Source: Gemmatimonadaceae bacterium (lineage in GTDB: Bacteria; Gemmatimonadota; Gemmatimonadetes; Gemmatimonadales; Gemmatimonadaceae). Taken from it: a stretch of 12,574 bases of DNA. Below are positions 7,734 through 12,574 of the stretch, piece after piece. The stretch is from NCBI GenBank assembly GCA_013816695.1, contig JACDDZ010000028.1, positions 1 to 12,574 of the forward strand, given 5' to 3'. The notes below the pieces were generated by a model. The model worked only from the letters and a program-made list of their open reading frames with translations. It did not search any database and was not told the DNA's origin. Position 1 is the first letter of the stretch. Every line of letters starts with the position of its first letter. The position numbers and the translations under genes were made by a program.

Positions 7734-9014
7734 TCAGAGGCCGATGATCTGATCGCGCCTCGTCCCAACACTCACGTAAGTGATTCGTGTTTCGACAAGC
7801 TCCTCGATACGATCGAGATACACTCTCGCCGCCTTCGGAAGGTCTGACAGCTTGCGCGCTTCGCCAGTCGATTTCTCCCATCCGTCGAACCACTCGTACC
7901 GCGGAACCGCGTTCTCCAGCAGCGACAGGTCCCCGGGAAACTCGGTGTGCAGGTCTCCGCCAATGTCGTATCCCGTGCACAATCCGATTTTTGGAAGTGT
8001 GTCGAGCACGTCGAGCTTCGTCATTGCGATGTCACTGAGGCCGTTGACGCGGGTCGCATAGCGAACCACCACCGCGTCGAACCACCCGCACCTGCGCGCG
8101 CGCCCGGTGGTCGCGCCGAATTCGTTCCCGAGAGTGCGAACCTGAGTCTGGAGCGGCTCATCGAACTCCGTGGGCAGCGGCCCGTGACCCACCCGGGTTG
8201 TATACGCCTTGACCACTCCGAGGACTGCGTTGATCGCCATTGGCGAAATTCCCGCCCCGATAGCAGCTCCACCCGAAGTGGTGTTGCTCGATGTCACATA
8301 CGGGTACGTACCGTGGTCAACATCGAGCATGGATCCCTGCGCTCCCTCCAGGAGCACTGACGCACCACTCTTGAGTGCGCGATGCACTGCCAGACCCACA
8401 TCCTCGGCCAGTGCCAGCAGACGCTCCGAAATCGTGGAAAGCGCTTCGAGAGTCTCGTCCAGGGATGCCGACTCCGCACCCCCTCCCGCCCGGAGCATGG
8501 CGTTGGCATGTGCAACACCGCGCTCTACCAGGGTGCGCAGACGTTCCCTGTTCCTCAGGTCGAGAACACGCACACCGCGCCGCGCAACCTTGTCTTCGTA
8601 AGCTGGGCCGATTCCGCGACCAGTGGTTCCAATCGCCTTGCTCGCGGAGCTGCTGGAATCCATCAGCTTGTGGTATGGCAGGACGAGATGCGCGCGGTCG
8701 CTCACGTACAGCCGCCCCTGTACATCTATCCCGTCTGCGCAAAGCTCATCGATTTCCGTGAAAAGTGTGGCAGGATCGAGCACCACTCCATTTCCAATTG
8801 CGCAGCGCACTCCCGGATGCAGGATTCCGCTCGGCACCTGGTGAAGAACGAACGACTTCTCACCGATCTGGACTGTGTGCCCTGCATTCGCACCGCCCTG
8901 GTACCGCACCACCCACGCGGCATTCTCTGCGAGAACGTCTACGAGCTTTCCCTTTCCTTCGTCTCCCCACTGCGCGCCCACGACCACGATCGCGCGCCTG
9001 CCTTGATCGAACAT
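7734..9014 (-). CDS. purA: Adenylosuccinate synthetase
   Basis: The 426-residue enzyme joins IMP and aspartate using GTP to make adenylosuccinate, the first committed step to AMP. It shows the P-loop region GAQWGDEGKGK (13-23) with catalytic Asp18, GGANAGHTV with catalytic His46, GTTGRGIGPAYEDK (129-142), LLEGAQGSMLDVDHGTYP (221-238), GATTGRARRCGWFD (300-313), and the GTP-base-binding VSVGTRRDQI (415-424). Length is normal for the family. The ATG lies 15 bases after the histidine kinase stop, with a weak A-rich ribosome site (AAAGAAAAC). It is probably the last gene of the gvp-kinase-purA stretch, since a large hairpin-forming repeat follows its stop. Confidence 0.97.
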   Translation of the reverse strand: MFDQGRRAIVVVGAQWGDEGKGKLVDVLAENAAWVVRYQGGANAGHTVQIGEKSFVLHQVPSGILHPGVRCAIGNGVVLDPATLFTEIDELCADGIDVQGRLYVSDRAHLVLPYHKLMDSSSSASKAIGTTGRGIGPAYEDKVARRGVRVLDLRNRERLRTLVERGVAHANAMLRAGGGAESASLDETLEALSTISERLLALAEDVGLAVHRALKSGASVLLEGAQGSMLDVDHGTYPYVTSSNTTSGGAAIGAGISPMAINAVLGVVKAYTTRVGHGPLPTEFDEPLQTQVRTLGNEFGATTGRARRCGWFDAVVVRYATRVNGLSDIAMTKLDVLDTLPKIGLCTGYDIGGDLHTEFPGDLSLLENAVPRYEWFDGWEKSTGEARKLSDLPKAARVYLDRIEELVETRITYVSVGTRRDQIIGL

Positions 9015-9029
9015 TGTTTTCTTTGGTTG

Positions 9030-11351
9030 TTATCGCTCTGAAATTGGCGGAAGCGGCTCTGTCGAAGCTATGACAGATTCTTCAGGACGCGGTGTCGTCC
9101 GCAAGGGCAATTTAACCGTAAATGTGGAGCCTTTGCCGTACCCACTCGACATGGCTATCTCGCCTCCCAGCGCCTGGACCAGCTTCCTGGTAATGCTCAA
9201 CCCCAGTCCAGTGCCGCCAAACTCGCGCGTCCGTGACTGGTCAACCTGGCGGAAATCCTCCCAGATCGCTTCGAGGTGCTCCTCGCGGATTCCGATGCCC
9301 GTATCAGTAACATCGAACTCGACAATACCTCCAGAAACTTCACATACAATGCGCACATGTCCCGCGTGAGTGAATTTCACGGCGTTGGAAAGAAGGTTGA
9401 GCAGAATCTGCTTAACCTTGGTCTTGTCGGTGTGCATTTTCACATCACCCGGCGGCACTTCGCAAATGAACTCGAGCGCCTTCTTCCGGATCAGCGGCTC
9501 CATCTGCTCGGTGATCTCGGAGATCATGTCTCCGAGCTTCGCATCCTCCAGGTGCAACGGCATCTTTCCGGCTTCGATCTTCGCGAGATCGAGGATGTCG
9601 TTGATCAGAGAGAGCAGGTGTTGAGCGGCCGCCTGGACGCGACGCAACCCATCTTCCTGGCGCTGCGTGAGATCCCCGTAGATCCTGTCGAGCATCAGGG
9701 CTGTGTAGCCAATCAAGGCATTGATCGGGGTGCGAAGCTCGTGCGACATGCTCGCAAGAAATTCCGACTTGAGCCTGCTGGCCTTCTCGAGCTCCTTCGA
9801 CTGCCACTGCAGCCTGGCATTCTGCTCTGCGAGGTCGGAGGTGGCCTCGCTGATCCTCTGCTCAAGCTCGGCGCTGAACTTCTTCAACTCTTCGTAAAGA
9901 CGCTCGTTCTCGACCTGCTCGGTCAGGTCGTGCAGCACCGACACGATTGCGAGCGCTTCTCCGCGGCGATTGAGAATCTTTCCGGAAACAACTTCAACGG
10001 GCAGCTCACCGCCTGACCCCGGCACGAGCAGACTCATTTGCTCGCGGCGCGACAGCGCGGGACTGATTGTGAAGTCAGAGATGAAGGTCGTGAATTTGGT
10101 GTCGTTCGAGCGCACCGCGAGATCGCCGCTCGCGCCGCCCTTCGCGTTGGCCTCGAAAAGCTGCTCCGCCTGACGGTTCATCAGGATGATGTCCGCGCGG
10201 TCGTCGGTAACTAGAATCGGGTCGGCCACATTCTCGAGAATGAGATTCAAGCGGTCGCGTTCGCGCTTGGCATCGATTTCCGCCAGGCGTACGCGCTGCA
10301 CCTGTCGTTCGAGCTCGCCCGCCGCGCGCCGAAGATCTGTGACGTCGCGCAGGATAGAAACCGTAGTTCCATCGCCCGGCCCTTCCCGCTTCAGCTCGTG
10401 GGTCAGAATCTCGAAGAGAAGGTCATTCCCTTCGTCAGGATCGACGAGATTGAGCTCGCGCGAACCCGCCTCGGGCACAGCAGAAATGGCTTTCTTGGAA
10501 AGGTGGGACGTAAAGAGAAGGTTGTTGATCTCGACGGCACGGCGCCGGCCTTCAGAATCTGCATCGGTTCCAGACAGCAGGTGCTCGGCACGCCTGTTCT
10601 GGAGGACAATGTCGTTCTTGGCGTTGATTATGACGATCGGGTCGGGCAGCGAGTTGATGATCGCGGTGAGCAGCGTCCGCTGCTGATCGAGCTGGTCGGT
10701 TGAACGACGATATTCCTCGACAGCGAACATGCGCGAGAGCACGGGGCCGGCGAGCGCCGCGGCGTGAGTCAACGCGGACAACTGTTCTTCGCCCACCGAT
10801 GCCTCGATGACGAGCACCCCTCCCGGGGCGTGGCCCAACCTGCGGCGTCGATCAGCTGCTCCAGCGCGACGAATTACGCAACCGGTCATGGAGATCTCTT
10901 CAATCACCTGCTCGTCAAGCAGCGCCGGTGCCCCGCGGTACTGCGGCTGCGGGAACGGGATCGAGACCCATTCTTCGAATGGGAGGCCGAGCCGGCTCTT
11001 GTCACATCCATCGCCCGTAACGGCATTGAGCGAAAGCGCTGATACTATCAACGGATGGAAGTGCTCTTCGAGAGGGACTGCCGCACCAGGGAGTTCTTCG
11101 CTATCGAGTCCCACGCTTCCTACAGCGCGCAGGCTTTTTCCAACTGTGTCGACTGCAAAAATGACAGCGCGCCGCGCCGCCATGACGTCCGCGAACTGGG
11201 CTACGAGAAAGGTAGCAGCAGTCGAGAAGTCGGGTGCTTCAGATATGACGGAGAGCAGCTCTGCAAGCCGCTCCCCGGCTAACTGCGGTTGGCTGCCTGC
11301 AACCGAAGTATCAAGCTCCGATCTGGTCAAGCCGCCGCTTGAGATCTGCAT
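9030..11351 (-). CDS. Soluble GAF-PAS-PAS sensor histidine kinase
   Basis: With the ATG at 11351 the protein has 773 residues. The order is: a GAF-like domain (about 30-210), PAS 1 (about 225-340, [13 protein letters not shown]), PAS 2 (about 365-485, [13 protein letters not shown]), a coiled coil (about 485-525), HisKA with the phospho-acceptor His537 in [16 protein letters not shown], and HATPase_c with the N box [12 protein letters not shown] (Asn656), DTGIGI and GGTGLGLSI. No transmembrane segment is seen, so it senses a cytoplasmic signal. Neither a LOV cysteine motif nor a heme motif is evident. No response regulator is nearby. The start overlaps gvpA by 41 bases; a longer in-frame start at 11489 would bury most of gvpA and was not chosen, and a TTG at 11330 is possible. 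Position suggests co-expression with gas vesicle genes. Confidence 0.9.
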   Translation of the reverse strand: MQISSGGLTRSELDTSVAGSQPQLAGERLAELLSVISEAPDFSTAATFLVAQFADVMAARRAVIFAVDTVGKSLRAVGSVGLDSEELPGAAVPLEEHFHPLIVSALSLNAVTGDGCDKSRLGLPFEEWVSIPFPQPQYRGAPALLDEQVIEEISMTGCVIRRAGAADRRRRLGHAPGGVLVIEASVGEEQLSALTHAAALAGPVLSRMFAVEEYRRSTDQLDQQRTLLTAIINSLPDPIVIINAKNDIVLQNRRAEHLLSGTDADSEGRRRAVEINNLLFTSHLSKKAISAVPEAGSRELNLVDPDEGNDLLFEILTHELKREGPGDGTTVSILRDVTDLRRAAGELERQVQRVRLAEIDAKRERDRLNLILENVADPILVTDDRADIILMNRQAEQLFEANAKGGASGDLAVRSNDTKFTTFISDFTISPALSRREQMSLLVPGSGGELPVEVVSGKILNRRGEALAIVSVLHDLTEQVENERLYEELKKFSAELEQRISEATSDLAEQNARLQWQSKELEKASRLKSEFLASMSHELRTPINALIGYTALMLDRIYGDLTQRQEDGLRRVQAAAQHLLSLINDILDLAKIEAGKMPLHLEDAKLGDMISEITEQMEPLIRKKALEFICEVPPGDVKMHTDKTKVKQILLNLLSNAVKFTHAGHVRIVCEVSGGIVEFDVTDTGIGIREEHLEAIWEDFRQVDQSRTREFGGTGLGLSITRKLVQALGGEIAMSSGYGKGSTFTVKLPLRTTPRPEESVIASTEPLPPISER

Positions 11352-11613
11352 TTTCGGCGCGCAGGCGGTCCATTTCGGTATCCTGCCCGCCGCCGACTTC
11401 GCGCGGACGCGAGCTTGGAGCTGTGAGTCCGACGGCTTCGGAATACTTGAGGTATGTATCGATGGAAGCGACCACGATTCGGGCTTCAATCGTCACGAGA
11501 TCGATACCGACGAGGGAAACGCGGACCCACGCGTCAATGACAATTCCCTTGTCGAGTACCCGATCGAGAACATCGATTAGTGAACTGCCACTGGGAGAAC
11601 GTTCAACGGCCAT
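11311..11613 (-). CDS. gvpA: Gas vesicle structural protein GvpA
   Basis: GvpA is the small hydrophobic protein that assembles into the ribbed, gas-permeable shell of gas vesicles. This 100-residue copy has the helix-strand-strand-helix core at about 11-64: [55 protein letters not shown]. The [11 protein letters not shown] and [11 protein letters not shown] segments separate true GvpA from the J/M/S paralogues. The residues after 65 are an extra hydrophilic tail ending in an apparent heptad repeat ([18 protein letters not shown]), which short GvpA proteins lack. The Shine-Dalgarno AGGAG lies 7 bases before the ATG and is the best in the window, fitting a highly made protein. It starts 4 bases after the gvpJ-like stop. 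GvpJ with a tail is the main alternative name. Confidence 0.92.
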   Translation of the reverse strand: MAVERSPSGSSLIDVLDRVLDKGIVIDAWVRVSLVGIDLVTIEARIVVASIDTYLKYSEAVGLTAPSSRPREVGGGQDTEMDRLRAENADLKRRLDQIGA

Positions 11614-11818
11614 CTTCCTACTCCTTTGTTGTTTCCGGCGGTTTCATCGCCGGTGCGGTCAACCTTGGGTCGTGGCGCCACCAATTCATTCCAATCTCCT
11701 CTGCCTTGTCGATCGAACACACGAGTAGACGAATCTGGATCGTGAGCAGTTCCACGTTCGCGAGATTGATCTTGATGTCCCCGACTATGACGAGTCCCTT
11801 GTCGAGTACCCGATCGAG
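11545..11818. repeat. 24-bp identical direct repeat shared by gvpA and the gvpJ-like gene
   Basis: Positions 11545-11568 and 11795-11818 are identical over 24 bases, 250 bases apart. Both encode the LDRVLDKG helix of the GvpA fold in the same phase. The same region in the GvpS-GvpK gene differs. The match may reflect recent duplication, gene conversion, or shared codon choice under strong protein conservation. Confidence 0.7.
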
Positions 11819-11866
11819 TACGTCGACCAGTCCATGACTGCGTGTCGGGGAAACTAAGTCTGCCAA
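11618..11866 (-). CDS. gvpJ: Minor gas vesicle protein of the GvpJ/GvpM class
   Basis: The 82-residue product is a GvpA paralogue. Its core [20 protein letters not shown] (11-30), [19 protein letters not shown] (33-51) and [16 protein letters not shown] (52-67) carries the VGDI...ELLTIKIRLL and DKAxEIGxNWW features of GvpJ/GvpM proteins rather than the WVRVSLVG of the shell subunit. Such minor proteins are needed in small amounts, probably for nucleating or capping the vesicle. The start is a TTG at 11866 with GGAG 8 bases ahead; no better start is present. It follows the GvpS-GvpK gene after 26 bases and precedes gvpA by 4 bases, so all three should be on one transcript. Assignment as J rather than M rests on gene order and family pattern. 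Confidence 0.87.
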   Translation of the reverse strand: MADLVSPTRSHGLVDVLDRVLDKGLVIVGDIKINLANVELLTIQIRLLVCSIDKAEEIGMNWWRHDPRLTAPAMKPPETTKE

Positions 11867-11892
11867 GTGGAGCGCTCCGTCAGGTTCGTGTG

Positions 11893-12543
11893 CTATCCCA
11901 ATTTGCCCAGCGGGCCCAAATCGATTTTCAGGTCTTCGTCCTCGAGACCGAAAATACCCTTCATGTCCTTCATCCGGTCGTTCAAACGTAGAAGCGCGAG
12001 ACCAAGCCGCTCAATCTCTTCCTCGCTCAGACTTCCGCCTTCCATGCGACGTACGGCTTGATGCTCTAAGACTTTACGCAACACCTCAATCAACGTCAAG
12101 ACGAGCCGCGCGAGCCCATTCTCGATTTTCTCCGGGTCGGCGTTTATGCGCTCCGGCAGGGATGTCGCGACTTCATTCAACTCCACATCGCCCGTCAGGG
12201 GCGACGGATGCCTTTCTGCAGGAGATGGAGCGCTGCCAACAGGTTGCCGAGCAGCAAGATTCCGGCCCGTGTCACTCTCATTTTTTTCGGCTTCGCGAAC
12301 CTCCATGGGGCGGAAATCGGGTGGACCGAATGCAGTTGCAAGAGTCCCCTGCGTACGCCTCGGTGCCTTCTGAATGGAGGTTTCCACCGCGGCAAGCAAA
12401 AGCCCAAGATTCAACCGAACAAGATCTACATCCGCCACCGACAGCATTACATCACCGTGCAGGACGACGCCCTTGTCGAGGACGTGATTGAGAAGGTCGC
12501 CGAGGTCGAGCCTGTCGTCAGAGAAGAGATCGCTATCCGCCAC
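11893..12543 (-). CDS. GvpS-GvpK fusion gas vesicle protein
   Basis: One open frame carries two gas vesicle domains. Numbered from the GTG at 12543 (216 residues), residues about 10-60 are a GvpA-fold domain of the GvpS type: DLGDLLNHVLDKGVVLHGDV, SVADVDLVRLNLGLLLAAVE. A polar linker of about 70 residues follows. Residues about 131-216 are GvpK: RINADPEKIENGLARLVLTL, RRMEGGSLSEEEIERLGLAL, and the tail GLEDEDLKIDLGPLGKLG. GvpS is a minor GvpA paralogue and GvpK is an essential nucleation/assembly factor; in Bacillus megaterium they are neighbouring separate genes. The GTG overlaps the preceding gvpF/L stop by 11 bases. The frame is also open to the window edge through a TTG at 12558, but that part is explained by the other gene's tail. 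An internal ATG in the linker could also give free GvpK. Confidence 0.88.
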   Translation of the reverse strand: MADSDLFSDDRLDLGDLLNHVLDKGVVLHGDVMLSVADVDLVRLNLGLLLAAVETSIQKAPRRTQGTLATAFGPPDFRPMEVREAEKNESDTGRNLAARQPVGSAPSPAERHPSPLTGDVELNEVATSLPERINADPEKIENGLARLVLTLIEVLRKVLEHQAVRRMEGGSLSEEEIERLGLALLRLNDRMKDMKGIFGLEDEDLKIDLGPLGKLG

Positions 12544-12574
12544 TGCGCGTACCCACAAAGTTGTACGGCGGCCA
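12533..12574 (-). CDS. Gas vesicle protein GvpF/GvpL, C-terminal tail only
   Basis: The last 13 codons of a gene that enters from beyond the window edge can be read in this frame: WPPYNFVGTRSGG then TAG at 12535-12533. WPPYxFV is the C-terminal signature of GvpF/GvpL proteins, and the other copy in this window has WPPYDFV. The tail overlaps the start of the GvpS-GvpK gene by 11 bases. By comparison with the Bacillus megaterium order F-G-L-S-K-J this is most likely gvpL. The rest of the gene is not in the window. Confidence 0.8.
   Translation of the reverse strand, partial: WPPYNFVGTRSGG

Noticed and set aside
9030..11351. Kinase PAS domains as LOV or heme sensors
   Set aside because: Neither PAS segment shows the LOV cysteine motif or an obvious heme-binding histidine context, so the signal stays unknown.
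11352..11489. Longer N-terminus for the histidine kinase from the start at 11489
   Set aside because: It would overlap almost 180 bases of gvpA, and the added residues are proline/serine-rich without family likeness.
10807..11580. Plus-strand open frame of 257 codons across gvpA and the kinase N-terminus
   Set aside because: It lies antisense to well-supported genes, shows no recognisable domain, and is a codon-bias shadow. The same goes for plus-strand frames at 9276-10016, 8382-9041, 1772-2413 and 430-954.

Overview
The window reads as chromosomal DNA of a moderately GC-rich, probably environmental bacterium. My best guess is Gemmatimonadota or a similar soil or freshwater lineage. This is an inference from gene content, from the frequent GTG/TTG starts with weak ribosome binding sites, and from the AGCTAA-type intergenic heptamers; no marker in the window fixes the phylum. 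Every gene I can support lies on the minus strand, so transcription runs from position 12574 towards 1. Spacing is very tight, with several 4-base stop/start overlaps.

Reading in the direction of transcription, the right end (12574-11311) is part of a gas vesicle operon: the last codons of a gvpF/gvpL gene, a gene that joins GvpS-like and GvpK domains in one chain, a gvpJ-like gene, and gvpA. The order L-S-K-J matches the well-known Bacillus megaterium cluster, except that S and K are one protein here. gvpA runs straight into a large soluble GAF-PAS-PAS histidine kinase (9030-11351), whose start overlaps the end of gvpA. purA (adenylosuccinate synthetase) follows 15 bases later.

The only clear break is at 7603-7733. 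It holds a 94-base imperfect inverted repeat built of AGCTAAN heptamers, between purA and the next transcription unit.

That next unit starts with a glycyl-tRNA synthetase of the single-chain bacterial/Thermus type. It is followed by an M3-like HELGH metallopeptidase (GTGA overlap with glyS) and an M20 di-zinc peptidase. Two small proteins of unknown function come next, joined by an ATGA overlap; the second looks like a beta-grasp (ubiquitin-like) fold. After them come an HDAC/acetylpolyamine-amidohydrolase family deacetylase and a CorA-type Mg2+ transporter.

The left end returns to gas vesicles. A second, compact GvpF/GvpL-family gene starts inside the corA stop region. It is followed after 6 bases by the first 38 codons of a zinc-ribbon protein that runs off the window. 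Gas vesicle genes thus bracket about 10 kb of metabolic and translation genes. The main points of interest are the GvpS-GvpK fusion, the sensor kinase fused positionally to gvpA, the detached GvpF/L paralogue coupled to corA, the intergenic heptamer palindrome, and the coupled unknown/ubiquitin-like pair.
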